Shown: in pieces, positions 27,474 through 36,443 of the stretch
How the letters are laid out: every line of letters begins with the position of its first letter
Position numbering within the stretch: position 1 is the stretch's first letter
Origin: a bacterium
GTDB lineage: Bacteria; Electryoneota; RPQS01; DYHQ01
Direction: 5' to 3'
Assembly (NCBI GenBank): GCA_030622545.1
Contig: JAUXGA010000004.1
Coordinates: 62,001-126,000, forward strand
DNA: 64,000 bases
The notes under the pieces: generated by a model
The model's input: the letters and a program-made list of their open reading frames with translations, nothing else
Databases searched by the model: none
Told to the model about the DNA's origin: nothing
Translations under genes and position numbers: made by a program

Positions 27474-28637
27474 ATGGATTACTTCTTAACGGAAGAACAA
27501 ATTGCACTTCGGGACCTTGTCAGGAAAATCGCCGATGAAAAAGTGCGGCCTATAGCCGCTCAGCTCGATCGCGAGGGAACCTTTTCCTGGGAGCTGGTCA
27601 AAATATTTGCCGATGCCGGTTTCTACGGCGTGATTATCCCCGAAGAATATGGGGGAATGGGACAGGGGGTCATGGAACTGACGATCATGAGCGAAGAATT
27701 GGCCAAAGCATGTGCGGGTGTAACCTTGTGTGTAGCCGCCTCCGCTTTGGGAATCTTCCCCGTTATCATTTCGGCAAACGACGAACAAAAAAGCCGTTAT
27801 CTTCCTGATTACGCCGAAGGAAAATACATTGCGGCTTTTTGTTTGACAGAACCCGAAGCCGGTTCCGACGCCGGCTCGATTAGCACTCGCGCCGTACGGG
27901 ACGGCGATGAATATGTCTTGAACGGCACCAAAATCTTCATCACCAATGGGGGAGTGGCAAAAGTTTACACCGTTATCGCCATGACAGATCCCAGCAAGGG
28001 TTCACGCGGAGCCTCCGCTTTTATCGTGCAAGATGATTTTCCCGGCTTTAAACTCGGCAAAGAAGAAGATAAAATGGGAATTCGCGCATCTACAACACGT
28101 GAAATCGTTTTCGATGATTGCCGAGTTCCCGTGAAAAACCTTATTGGTCGTGAAGGTGAAGGATTCAAGGTCGCCATGAGAACCTTGGACAAATCCCGTC
28201 CGGGAGTCGCTGCTCAAGCTTTAGGCATTGCTCAAGGCGCTCTTGACCTTGCGATAGACTACGCTCGCCAACGCGTTCAATTTGGACAACCGATTGCAAG
28301 TCTCCAGGGAATTCAATTCATGCTCGCGGATATGGCGACGCAAGTTGAAGCGGCGCGTACTTTGGTTTACGCTGCTGCTCGTTTTATCGATTCGGATGCA
28401 AAGAATGTCGGGAAAATCTCCGCTATGTGCAAATTATATGCTTCCGATGTGGCAATGAAAGTGACGACGGATGCTGTCCAAATTTTCGGCGGCTATGGTT
28501 ATATGCGCGATTATCCTATCGAAAAATTGATGCGAGATGCTAAAATTACGCAGATCTATGAAGGGACAAATCAGATCCAACGTATGGTAATTGCGCGCTC
28601 ACTGATACGCGAAGCGGCGGCAAAGAGAGCAGGATAG
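27474..28637 (+). CDS. Acyl-CoA dehydrogenase, short/medium-chain type
   Basis: 387 residues. The N-terminus YFLTEEQIALRDLVRKIADEKV, the FAD-binding AFCLTEPEAGSDAGS, VGREGEGFKVAMRTLDKSRPGVAAQALG, and IYEGTNQIQRM with the catalytic base Glu363 are typical of butyryl/acyl-CoA dehydrogenases. The FAD enzyme makes a trans-2 double bond and passes electrons to ETF. GAGAGGA precedes the ATG. It follows the fatty-acid cluster by 72 bp, and no etfAB or thiolase gene is adjacent. Chain-length preference cannot be read reliably. Confidence 0.93.
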   Translation: MDYFLTEEQIALRDLVRKIADEKVRPIAAQLDREGTFSWELVKIFADAGFYGVIIPEEYGGMGQGVMELTIMSEELAKACAGVTLCVAASALGIFPVIISANDEQKSRYLPDYAEGKYIAAFCLTEPEAGSDAGSISTRAVRDGDEYVLNGTKIFITNGGVAKVYTVIAMTDPSKGSRGASAFIVQDDFPGFKLGKEEDKMGIRASTTREIVFDDCRVPVKNLIGREGEGFKVAMRTLDKSRPGVAAQALGIAQGALDLAIDYARQRVQFGQPIASLQGIQFMLADMATQVEAARTLVYAAARFIDSDAKNVGKISAMCKLYASDVAMKVTTDAVQIFGGYGYMRDYPIEKLMRDAKITQIYEGTNQIQRMVIARSLIREAAAKRAG

Positions 28638-28642
28638 AACGA

Positions 28643-29149
28643 TTGAAATATTGCAGCACCTGTGGAGGGTCTCTCACAACAGAGCTTGTTGACAGCCGAC
28701 CGCGCCTTGTTTGTAAAAGCTGCAATCATGTTCATTACATAAATCCGATTCCAGCTGTTGCAGCCATCATTGAACAGCAAAGCAGTGTTCTTCTCGTTAA
28801 GAGGGCTGTCGAACCCGGCAAAGGGGATTGGTGTCTTCCGGGCGGGTTCATCGAAACCGGAGAAACGATCGCGGCAGCCACGGTACGCGAAGTCAAAGAA
28901 GAAACCAATCTGGAATGCCGAATCCTGGGAATCTTGGACGCCTGTAGTAATTTAGGGACGATCTACGGAGATATTATTGTTGTATGCTACATCGTAGAGA
29001 TTCTCAGCGGTGAGCCGAAAGCGGGGGACGATGCGATAGACCTTGGATTTTTCAAAGAAGATAATCTCCCGCGGTTGGCCTTTCGCTGTCACACTCGCTT
29101 TTTGGCGAAATTTTGGGGCAGGAATCTTGATAGCTCTATGCATGGATAG
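28643..29149 (+). CDS. Nudix hydrolase with N-terminal zinc ribbon
   Basis: 168 residues. Cys-x2-Cys pairs at YCSTCGG and VCKSCNH (residues 3-30) form a small zinc ribbon. The Nudix box is GGFIETGETIAAATVREVKEETNL at about residue 70-95, matching GX5EX7REUXEEXGU. Such zinc-ribbon Nudix proteins hydrolyse NAD(H)-type or other nucleoside-diphosphate substrates; the exact substrate is not evident. Start is TTG 28643, six bases after the acyl-CoA dehydrogenase stop. It is followed by the PEGA-thioredoxin lipoprotein gene 12 bp later. Confidence 0.88.
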   Translation: MKYCSTCGGSLTTELVDSRPRLVCKSCNHVHYINPIPAVAAIIEQQSSVLLVKRAVEPGKGDWCLPGGFIETGETIAAATVREVKEETNLECRILGILDACSNLGTIYGDIIVVCYIVEILSGEPKAGDDAIDLGFFKEDNLPRLAFRCHTRFLAKFWGRNLDSSMHG

Positions 29150-29161
29150 AGATGAAACGAT

Positions 29162-30121
29162 ATGAAATGGGTAGGGATTATACTGCTGAGCATTTGGTGG
29201 CTGGGCTGCGCAATTGAAGAATCATCTGAACTTCAAACCGGCTCTATCGAAGTCCGTCTGTTTGATTCCACCCAAACAGAGATTCTCGACGCGCGCATTA
29301 CACTTGACGATGTTGAGATGGGGCAGCGAACACCTGCGGTAATCAGCAGAGTCTCGACCGGGCTGCGAAATCTTTCTGTTTGGAAATCGCTTTTTCTTCC
29401 TGTAGATACAGTAGTGGAAGTGCTCCAATTTGATACCGTACAGGTGTCGCTTTTCACAAGTCCGGCGGATACGGGCGCGATTGAACTTCTCGGAGTGCCG
29501 GATGGTGTGACGCTTCTGCTCAATGGAGAAGCCTATGGCCAAACGCCACCGCAAATCTTTCCAGAAATTGGAGTCGGAACTTATCGCATATCCGCTTATA
29601 TGGTGGAAGCAGCAACGGACTTGCCCGCTCTCTGGCGAGAGGAAGTTGTCGGAGCGGACACCTTATCCATCACCGTGAGTTTTACACCTTGGGCACCCGG
29701 AAATCAAGTTGACAATCTGGCTAATTCCTTTGCACTTCCCAGTGATTGGAATCGAGATTTCGCACTTCAAGATTGGCGCGGTCATGTTGTTCTTGTCAAT
29801 TTCTGGTTCATCGCTTGTGTGCCCTGTGCTCTCGAGTTTCCTTATCTACAGCAGGTTTATGAAGAATCCGGCGGTGACAATGGTTTTCAGATTATTGCGG
29901 TGAATTCATGGGATAGATTGGAGTTTATTCAGGACTTTCGCATTCAGAGCAATTTGACATTCCCGCTATTGCTGGATAATCACACTGTCGGCCAAGCGTA
30001 CGACGTTGCCGTTTACCCAACCAATTTCTTAGTGGATAAACGAGGCGTGATTCGTTATCGTCTCGGACAAGTGACGTATGATGAACTGCGAGCTTTGGTA
30101 GATCAACTATTGGCGGAATAA
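29162..30121 (+). CDS. Lipoprotein with PEGA-like and thioredoxin (TlpA) domains
   Basis: 319 residues. The N-terminus ends in a lipobox with Cys16 (LSIWWLGC), so it should be lipid-anchored. Residues about 25-175 hold two beta-rich PEGA-like segments (TGSIEVRLFD; GAIELLGVPDGVTLLLNG...GTYRISAY). Residues about 190-319 are a TlpA/ResA thioredoxin fold with the redox pair Cys219-Val-Pro-Cys222 in NFWFIACVPCALEFP and the cis-proline in AVYPTNFLVD. The domain mix suggests a surface or periplasmic thiol-disulfide protein that also binds an envelope partner. It is the first of four envelope genes packed to 33 kb: T9SS cargo, a second TlpA and an outer-membrane barrel. Confidence 0.85.
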   Translation: MKWVGIILLSIWWLGCAIEESSELQTGSIEVRLFDSTQTEILDARITLDDVEMGQRTPAVISRVSTGLRNLSVWKSLFLPVDTVVEVLQFDTVQVSLFTSPADTGAIELLGVPDGVTLLLNGEAYGQTPPQIFPEIGVGTYRISAYMVEAATDLPALWREEVVGADTLSITVSFTPWAPGNQVDNLANSFALPSDWNRDFALQDWRGHVVLVNFWFIACVPCALEFPYLQQVYEESGGDNGFQIIAVNSWDRLEFIQDFRIQSNLTFPLLLDNHTVGQAYDVAVYPTNFLVDKRGVIRYRLGQVTYDELRALVDQLLAE

Positions 30122-30135
30122 GAAAAGGAAAAAGG

Positions 30136-30882
30136 ATGAGAAACTTTCGACAAACGTTGCGGCTTTTTGCGACACTGCTCGTTCCTTTTATCATCACAGC
30201 AGACGGTTTCGCGCAGACTTTTTCTTTCACATCGGATACAGTGGTGAAATATGGCGAACCGAATCACTTGGCGATTTTTCATGCGGAATTTGAAAGTCTG
30301 ATTGATGACACGCAATGGGTTAAATTTCATGTCGAGCCGATTGATTTTCCTGAAAGCTGGACCATTAGTATCTGCAATGACAGTGGCTGCTATCCTCCGG
30401 GCATTAATGATGTCAATAATCTCTATCAACCCTACGCGAGAGATACGCTGGTCTCGTTCGATGTTTTTATGACAGATGTCGGAGATTCCGGACATTTTGC
30501 CGCCACGCTGACCGCCGCTCGCGATCCGGAACATCCGCAGACAATTCAGTTCACACTCATCAACGATGAAGTCGGCGGTGTGGTAAAATGGTACGCCGTA
30601 CCTTCAGGTCTTGACCTCGTCTCTTACCCGAATCCTTTTAACAGCGAGACAACATTGGAATTCTCTCTTTCGAACAGAGAAGCAGTGGAGTTGACGATTT
30701 ATGATTTACTCGGTCGGGAAGTTGCAAGTCTCCTGAATCATCAATGGTTGAATGCGGGTTCTTATCGCCTCCCGTGGGCTGCGACGAACTCGAATGGAGT
30801 TTCTTTACCGACAGGTGTCTATTTTGCCAAGCTGAATATGGGAACGGAGTTTAAAACGTATCGATTGTATTTGCTTCGATAG
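30136..30882 (+). CDS. Small secreted protein with T9SS type A sorting domain
   Basis: 248 residues. A signal peptide (LRLFATLLVPFIITADGFA) is followed by a beta-sandwich of about 130 residues (KFHVEPIDFPESWTISICND, FDVFMTDVGDSGHFAATL) and a C-terminal T9SS sorting domain from about residue 160 (SYPNPFNSETTLEFSL, IYDLLGREVASLL, LPTGVYFAKL). It should be exported through the type IX system. Two cysteines (ICNDSGC) could form a disulfide, which fits the thioredoxin-fold neighbours on either side. Spacing to neighbours is 14 bp on each side. The passenger domain resembles domains seen next to TlpA proteins in FCB genomes; its function is unknown. Confidence 0.85.
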   Translation: MRNFRQTLRLFATLLVPFIITADGFAQTFSFTSDTVVKYGEPNHLAIFHAEFESLIDDTQWVKFHVEPIDFPESWTISICNDSGCYPPGINDVNNLYQPYARDTLVSFDVFMTDVGDSGHFAATLTAARDPEHPQTIQFTLINDEVGGVVKWYAVPSGLDLVSYPNPFNSETTLEFSLSNREAVELTIYDLLGREVASLLNHQWLNAGSYRLPWAATNSNGVSLPTGVYFAKLNMGTEFKTYRLYLLR

Positions 30883-30895
30883 GAGAATGTTGTAA

Positions 30896-31411
30896 ATGCA
30901 TCGCAATAGGATGAAGAGGTCTGCAGGAATTATAACCGCAATACTAATTCTCAGTTTTTCCTCCTATGGCATATCCGCCGTTCCGACAGGTTGGACGCTG
31001 AAAGATTTGAATGGGGGACGATACACCTTGTCCAAGAATCTGGGCAATGGGCCGACGATGCTGATTTTCTGGGCAACATGGTGCCGTCCTTGCAAGCAGG
31101 AGATGAAAGAGTACAAATCCATCTTTGAGGATTATCAGGAGAAGGGTGTTCAGATTTTGGCGATTTCGGAAGATAATTCAAAAACACAAAGCAAAGTCAG
31201 ACCTTTCATTCGAAGTGTTGGCTACGAATTTACAGTACTTCTTGATCCGACGCGCGAAGTCTTGAAAAGCTATGGGGGAGTTTCTCTGCCGTACACGGTC
31301 ATCCTCGATTCCACGGGAGAGGTGCAGAAAGTCTATCGGGGGAAAATCAAAAAAATCGACGAATTAAGCGAGCTCCTTGGCAAACTCCTTGAAGAACCTT
31401 CGAGTGAATAA
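30896..31411 (+). CDS. TlpA/ResA-family periplasmic thiol-disulfide oxidoreductase
   Basis: 171 residues. The N-terminus (SAGIITAILILSFSSYGISA) is a signal peptide or anchor. The thioredoxin fold carries FWATWCRPCKQEM with Cys63 and Cys66, a helix-strand segment YQEKGVQILAISED, and the cis-proline in GVSLPYTVILD. TlpA/ResA proteins reduce or shuffle disulfides outside the inner membrane, for example in cytochrome c assembly. No ccm/ccs genes are nearby. Here the partners are more likely the two cargo proteins and the outer-membrane protein encoded next to it. Confidence 0.9.
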   Translation: MHRNRMKRSAGIITAILILSFSSYGISAVPTGWTLKDLNGGRYTLSKNLGNGPTMLIFWATWCRPCKQEMKEYKSIFEDYQEKGVQILAISEDNSKTQSKVRPFIRSVGYEFTVLLDPTREVLKSYGGVSLPYTVILDSTGEVQKVYRGKIKKIDELSELLGKLLEEPSSE

Positions 31412-32918
31412 ACTCATTCTATTAACTCTTTTCTGTTTGATTGCGCTGACTTCTCCTTTGTTCGTATGGGCGCAGGGAATCACAATTAACGGATCAAACC
31501 TGCTGCGTTTCGATGAAGGTCGCGAAGTCGACCCTCAGAAGTTTGCCGATTTTCCAGACAACAGAACAGCGCGAAGCTTCTTCGAAAATCAGTTGCGCTT
31601 GAATATTGCCTACAATAATCTGCGAATGGGGGGACGTATACTTCATTACAGACCGTCGGATGTTGACAGGCGTTTCTTTGGGGTTGAAAACGAAACGGAT
31701 TTGGACAAACGGTTTGTCGAAGCGCAGATTTATCCTCTTGCTATTCGCGTCGGACATTTCGCGGAAGTTTTTGGCTATGGCTTGGCGCTGAGTCTTTTCG
31801 AAGACCGAGATATTCTTTTTGACAGTGAACTGGATGGAGTACGAATCGCTTTTGAACAGGGACCCGTATCGGTGATTGCTCTCAAAGGTCGTTCACGTGC
31901 GCGTCCGGGATTTCTTGTTTCCGAAGAAGGAGTGACCGCTGTTCACGGTGAAGTCTCGCTTACATCCGGATGGTCGCTGAATTCAAGTTTCGTTCATCTC
32001 GATTCGACGGACTATCCGGAAACGAACCTTCCAGCCGTGGGTGCTCTGGCGACAATTGGAGCAACTCAACTATCCGGAGAGTTCGCTTGGAAGGAAACCG
32101 ACTTGGGTTCGAAACATGTTTCCGGACATGCCGCCTATTTTGATATCACGACGAGTTATCGTCAATTCACTCTGCTTTTCAATTATAAAGACTACCGCTA
32201 TCGCGGCTGGACTCCTTTTCAAAATCCGCCGCTGGTCAGCCGTGAAATCGGTCCGCGTCTTCTACAGTTTCGTGAACCTCACGTCTTCTATCCGGAAGAC
32301 GATGTAGGATTTCAGTTTGAACTCAGCGGCTATTTTGGAGATAATTTGTATCTCCTGACTCACTTCAACCACTCGAGTCAACATGCTGAAGGTTTGGAAG
32401 GAATCGCTCGTCCGACATTCCAAGAGCATGACTGGCCTTATTGGGAATTTTTTGCATCTGTGGAAAATGCGTGGGCGTCCGGTCACATACTTGAAGCAGA
32501 GGCGGGATTCAGCGAAGAAGCGCAACTACAATTCTGGTTCAAGAAATACTGGCTGACATCAGAAGTTATAGCCCCCATCGGAGAGCAGCAGGAGATTCAT
32601 CTTGGCGGCGAGATTCTCTTGGTGAAGGATCACCGCAACGATGATGAATTTTTCGATAAACTCGTCTTTGTCGGTTGGAGCAATGGCGGAGAGCTTTCTG
32701 CGGAAGTGCAAATTCAGTGGACAGACGACAAAAAACTGCGCAAGAAAGAAGGAGATTTTTGGCCATCGGCTGAAGTTGGCTACTCCTTCGGTGAAGGTCG
32801 TCATCGCGCCATCGTTTTCGGGGGACGTGAACGAGGTGGTCTACGTTGTTCCAATGGATTCTGCCGCCGCGTTCAGCCCTTTGAAGGCTTCCGCCTTATT
32901 CTTGAAAGTTCGCTATGA
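31404..32918 (+). CDS. Outer-membrane beta-barrel protein (DUF6029-like)
   Basis: About 504 residues from GTG 31404. That start puts the hydrophobic signal NKLILLTLFCLIALTSPLFVWAQ at the very N-terminus. It overlaps the tlpA stop by 8 bp; upstream TTGs at 31377 and 31389 are alternatives. The mature protein is rich in alternating aromatic and polar strands (SFFENQLRLNIAYNNLRMGGRILHY, VGHFAEVFGYGLALSLFEDR, GFQFELSGYFGDNLYLLTHF) typical of a barrel, and it ends in a strand with Phe and Leu. The motif GVRIAFEQGPVSVIAL resembles the DUF6029 group from my memory. Two cysteines are near the C-terminus (RCSNGFC). Its end overlaps selA (ATGA). Confidence 0.72.
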   Translation: MNKLILLTLFCLIALTSPLFVWAQGITINGSNLLRFDEGREVDPQKFADFPDNRTARSFFENQLRLNIAYNNLRMGGRILHYRPSDVDRRFFGVENETDLDKRFVEAQIYPLAIRVGHFAEVFGYGLALSLFEDRDILFDSELDGVRIAFEQGPVSVIALKGRSRARPGFLVSEEGVTAVHGEVSLTSGWSLNSSFVHLDSTDYPETNLPAVGALATIGATQLSGEFAWKETDLGSKHVSGHAAYFDITTSYRQFTLLFNYKDYRYRGWTPFQNPPLVSREIGPRLLQFREPHVFYPEDDVGFQFELSGYFGDNLYLLTHFNHSSQHAEGLEGIARPTFQEHDWPYWEFFASVENAWASGHILEAEAGFSEEAQLQFWFKKYWLTSEVIAPIGEQQEIHLGGEILLVKDHRNDDEFFDKLVFVGWSNGGELSAEVQIQWTDDKKLRKKEGDFWPSAEVGYSFGEGRHRAIVFGGRERGGLRCSNGFCRRVQPFEGFRLILESSL

Positions 32919-34315
32919 GCGACGAACAGAATCGCAAGGATCCGCGACGTCAGTTGCCTTCAGTTGATACGGTACTGCAACAAGATTGCCTGTCTCCATT
33001 CCACAAAAATGTCGCGCCGGATTTTATTACACAAGCGGTACGAATTGTTTTAGAACGGGAAAGGGAGCGCGCAACCGATTCGCGAGCACTTGCGAAGGCT
33101 GACAAGATTGCTGAGATGGCGGCGGCAGAACTTCGCTTGTGGATGCAAAGCAAATTGCAGCCGATGATAAATGGAACCGGCGTTATTCTCCATACAGGGC
33201 TCGGGCGAGCTCCGATGCCGAAAGAAGCACAGGAAGCCGTTGCGCAAGTTGCCCAAGGTTATTGTAGTCTTGAAATCAATCTGAAAAGTGGTCGCAGAGG
33301 AGAACGACAGGATCTTCTCCTTGATGATTTCGAGCGGCTGTTGGGCGCTGAAGCGGCTCTGGTTGTCAACAATAACGCCGCGGGAGTTTTTCTGGTTCTA
33401 AGCGCACTGGCTTCGCGGAAAGAAGTCATCGTTTCACGAGGACAGCTCATTGAGATAGGGGGGAGTTTTCGACTTCCGGAAATCATGAAGCGTTCCGGTG
33501 CTAAACTCGTTGAAGTCGGCACCACCAACAAAACTCGACTGGCGGATTTCGCGGAAGCTATTACTCCGAAGACAGCACTGATTCTGCGAGCGTACCCTTC
33601 TAATTTTAAGATCGAAGGTTTTTCCGAGAGCGTCCCACTTACGGATTTGGTAGCGTTGGGAAAAGAGCACGGAATTCCTGTTGTTGATGATTTGGGAGGA
33701 GGACTGCTTTGGTCTTGGCAGAAGTGGGATCTTCCCGAGGAACCGACGGTTTCCGAAAGCCTCGAAGTGGGCGTGGATCTCGTCCTCTTTTCGGGTGATA
33801 AGGTTCTGGGCGGCCCTCAGGCCGGAATCATACTCGGAAAACGGGAGTTGATTGCAAAATTAAGACGCCATCCGCTGCTGCGTGTGTTGCGTCCGGACAA
33901 GCTTCAACTCGCCGCTCTTTCGGCGACACTGAAACTCTTTTTTGATCGTGACAGACTCCCGGAACGTTTGCCCACTTTCGAACGTTTAACGGAGCTGACA
34001 GAAAGCGTGCAACAGCGAGTTTCGGATTTCAAACATCGAATCGAAAATTGGACGGATTGGGCGGATCTGGAAGCCGTGAAAAGTTTCGCGCAGACCGGTT
34101 CGGGGACGTTGCCCGCAGAAAAACTGCCCAGCGCGGCGCTGGCTTTCTGCCCCCGCGCTTATCGACCGCACCAATGGGCACGACGTTTGCGCTTAGGAAC
34201 CCCTGCTGTCCTCGGATTTCTGAAGGATGACCGATTTCTTATTGATTTCCGAACGATTTTCCCCAGACAGACGGAATCACTTGGTAATGCTGTGAAAGCT
34301 GCTTTGAAAAAATAA
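32915..34315 (+). CDS. selA: L-seryl-tRNA(Sec) selenium transferase
   Basis: 466 residues. The N-terminal RQLPSVDTVL tRNA-binding segment, INGTGVILHTGLGRAP, VVNNNAAGVFLVLSALA, DDLGGG and FSGDKVLGGPQAG with PLP Lys296 identify SelA. It is a large ring-shaped PLP enzyme that converts Ser-tRNA(Sec) to Sec-tRNA(Sec) using selenophosphate. ATG 32915 overlaps the barrel gene's stop (ATGA). SelB (38612) and the tRNA-Sec gene (57155) are in the same window; selD is not. Together they show that the organism decodes UGA as selenocysteine. Confidence 0.97.
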   Translation: MSDEQNRKDPRRQLPSVDTVLQQDCLSPFHKNVAPDFITQAVRIVLERERERATDSRALAKADKIAEMAAAELRLWMQSKLQPMINGTGVILHTGLGRAPMPKEAQEAVAQVAQGYCSLEINLKSGRRGERQDLLLDDFERLLGAEAALVVNNNAAGVFLVLSALASRKEVIVSRGQLIEIGGSFRLPEIMKRSGAKLVEVGTTNKTRLADFAEAITPKTALILRAYPSNFKIEGFSESVPLTDLVALGKEHGIPVVDDLGGGLLWSWQKWDLPEEPTVSESLEVGVDLVLFSGDKVLGGPQAGIILGKRELIAKLRRHPLLRVLRPDKLQLAALSATLKLFFDRDRLPERLPTFERLTELTESVQQRVSDFKHRIENWTDWADLEAVKSFAQTGSGTLPAEKLPSAALAFCPRAYRPHQWARRLRLGTPAVLGFLKDDRFLIDFRTIFPRQTESLGNAVKAALKK

Positions 34316-34319
34316 CGCT

Positions 34320-35612
34320 ATGAGAAATAATTTCTACTATATCATTTTTACGTGCGTGATGCTGTCGCTCTTGTCCGTAACATTCGTTTCTGGCGCAAGC
34401 GTCGAATGGATTACGATTGACGGCGCGATTGGGCCAGTTTCAGCGGAATATATCAGCGATGGAATCGAGCGAGCCGAGGACGCCGAAGCAGAGTGCCTTG
34501 TCATTGAAATGGACACACCCGGCGGATTGATGAAATCAATGCGCATGATTTGTAAGGATATTCTTGCGGCGCGCGTGCCTGTTGTCGTCTATGTTTCGCC
34601 TTCCGGGTCGAGAGCAGGCTCCGCGGGAGTCTTTATAACCTTGGCTGCTCACATCGCAGCGATGGCGCCCGGCACCAATATAGGAGCGGCTCATCCCGTA
34701 GGCTTGGGAGGACAAGGGGCGAGCGATTCCTCAGAGGTTATGGAACAGAAAGTCACGAATGATGCCGTGGCATTCGTTCGCACCCTCGCAGAAACGCGCG
34801 GTCGCAATGCCGACTGGGCGGAAAAATCCGTACGCGAAAGCGCTTCCATCACGGAAACCGAAGCACTCGAACTGAATGTCATCGATTACATTGCAAGCTC
34901 TCCCGACAGTTTGTTGGCTGTCATTGACGGTGATACAATTCATCTTGAAGGAAAAGACGTTGTTCTCGCTACGAAAGATGCCGAAATAAATATTGTGCCG
35001 ATGAACTGGCGTCTCAAGCTGCTGTCGTTTTTGGCGGATCCGAATATCGCGTACATCCTTCTTCTACTGGGAATTTACGGAATATTCTTCGAGCTTTACA
35101 ATCCCGGCGCTATCTTCCCGGGAGTGGTTGGGGGAGTGTGCTTGATTCTGGCTTTCTTCAGTTTGCAGCTTCTGCCGGTGAATCTGGCCGGTATTCTGCT
35201 GATTGTTTTAGCGATGATCTTTTTCCTGCTGGAAATAAAAATCGCGAGTTATGGCTTATTGTCGATCGGAGGTGTCATCTCATTTCTGCTCGGTTCTCTC
35301 ATGCTTTTTGATGTTTCAATTACAGGAGTGAAGGTGAGTCTCAGTGTCATTATACCGGCGACGCTCTTCACAGCTTTGTTCTTCCTATTCGCCGTGGGAA
35401 TGGGAATTCGTGCTCAAAGACGAAAAGTAACGACGGGAAGAGAAGGGCTTATCGGAGAGATAGGCGAAGTTGTAATCCCTCTCACACCGGCCGGAACTAT
35501 TCTGCTGCATGGTGAGCTGTGGAAAGCCGTGGCTTCGTCGCCTATTGAAAAGGATAAAGAGGTTCGGGTGGTCACCGTTGATCACCTGAAATTAACTGTC
35601 GAACCAATCTGA
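34320..35612 (+). CDS. nfeD: NfeD-family membrane-bound serine protease
   Basis: 430 residues. A signal/anchor (YIIFTCVMLSLLSVTFVSG) precedes a ClpP-like serine protease domain to about residue 220: DTPGG at 65-69, nucleophile Ser101 in SGSRAGSAGVFI, and a lysine in the EQKVTND segment (about 144) as likely base. Four hydrophobic helices follow (about 240-360), and the last 60 residues form an NfeD-type OB-fold (GLIGEIGEVVIPLTPAGTILLHGELW). Long NfeD proteins pair with an adjacent stomatin and cleave its hydrophobic C-terminus, and the slipin gene here follows 45 bp later. Confidence 0.93.
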   Translation: MRNNFYYIIFTCVMLSLLSVTFVSGASVEWITIDGAIGPVSAEYISDGIERAEDAEAECLVIEMDTPGGLMKSMRMICKDILAARVPVVVYVSPSGSRAGSAGVFITLAAHIAAMAPGTNIGAAHPVGLGGQGASDSSEVMEQKVTNDAVAFVRTLAETRGRNADWAEKSVRESASITETEALELNVIDYIASSPDSLLAVIDGDTIHLEGKDVVLATKDAEINIVPMNWRLKLLSFLADPNIAYILLLLGIYGIFFELYNPGAIFPGVVGGVCLILAFFSLQLLPVNLAGILLIVLAMIFFLLEIKIASYGLLSIGGVISFLLGSLMLFDVSITGVKVSLSVIIPATLFTALFFLFAVGMGIRAQRRKVTTGREGLIGEIGEVVIPLTPAGTILLHGELWKAVASSPIEKDKEVRVVTVDHLKLTVEPI

Positions 35613-35657
35613 CACCGACAGAAGTAAGTCGATGTCGAACGTGCGGAGGAGGGTCTC

Positions 35658-36422
35658 ATGCCTGCTTTGGCATTTATCATTGTTATTGTTCTTTTATTGC
35701 TGGTTTCAGCAATCCGCATCCTGAATGAATACGAACGCGGAGTTATTTTTCGGTTGGGCCGTCTTATTGGCTCGAAAGGGCCTGGCCTGGTGCTTCTCAT
35801 ACCGCTTGTGGATCGCATGCAGAAAATCAGTCTGCGTACCATTGTTCTGGATGTCCCTCCACAGGACGTTATCACCCGGGACAATGTATCCATCCAGGTG
35901 AATGCGGTCATCTACTTTCGGGTTATGGAACCGAACAAGTCTGTCGTCGAGGTCGAGAATTATCTCTTTGCAACGTCTCAGCTCTCGCAAACGACTCTAA
36001 GGAGTATTTTGGGACAGGTTGAACTGGACGATCTGCTTTCGGAGCGAGAGAAAATCAACAACGAGTTGCAGAATATCATTGATCGCCACACAGACCCTTG
36101 GGGAATTAAAGTATCGATGGTGGAAATCAAGCATGTGGACCTCCCTCAGGAAATGAAGCGTGCTATGGCCCGACAAGCGGAAGCCGAACGCGAACGCCGG
36201 GCGAAGATTATCGCGGCCGATGGAGAATTTCAGGCGTCGGCTAAACTCTCCGATGCAGCAGAAGTCATTTCAAAACAGCCGATTGCGCTGCAGCTTCGTT
36301 TTCTCCAGACTTTAGCGGAGGTTGCAACCGAAAATAATTCGACGACTCTTTTCCCGATTCCTATTGACCTTTTCGCACCGTTTATTAAACAGATGTCGGG
36401 AACACCACCAAAAGCTGAGTAA
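35658..36422 (+). CDS. Slipin/stomatin-family SPFH membrane protein
   Basis: 254 residues. One N-terminal transmembrane helix ([17 protein letters not shown]) is followed by the SPFH domain ([38 protein letters not shown]) and an alpha-helical, charged segment [17 protein letters not shown] that builds the oligomer. The C-terminus ([12 protein letters not shown]) is hydrophobic, the kind of tail cut by NfeD. GGAGGAGGG before the ATG is a strong ribosome binding site. With nfeD it forms the conserved NfeD-slipin membrane microdomain pair. Confidence 0.94.
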   Translation: MPALAFIIVIVLLLLVSAIRILNEYERGVIFRLGRLIGSKGPGLVLLIPLVDRMQKISLRTIVLDVPPQDVITRDNVSIQVNAVIYFRVMEPNKSVVEVENYLFATSQLSQTTLRSILGQVELDDLLSEREKINNELQNIIDRHTDPWGIKVSMVEIKHVDLPQEMKRAMARQAEAERERRAKIIAADGEFQASAKLSDAAEVISKQPIALQLRFLQTLAEVATENNSTTLFPIPIDLFAPFIKQMSGTPPKAE

Positions 36423-36443
36423 AATTCAAGTAGAAAGCGCCTA

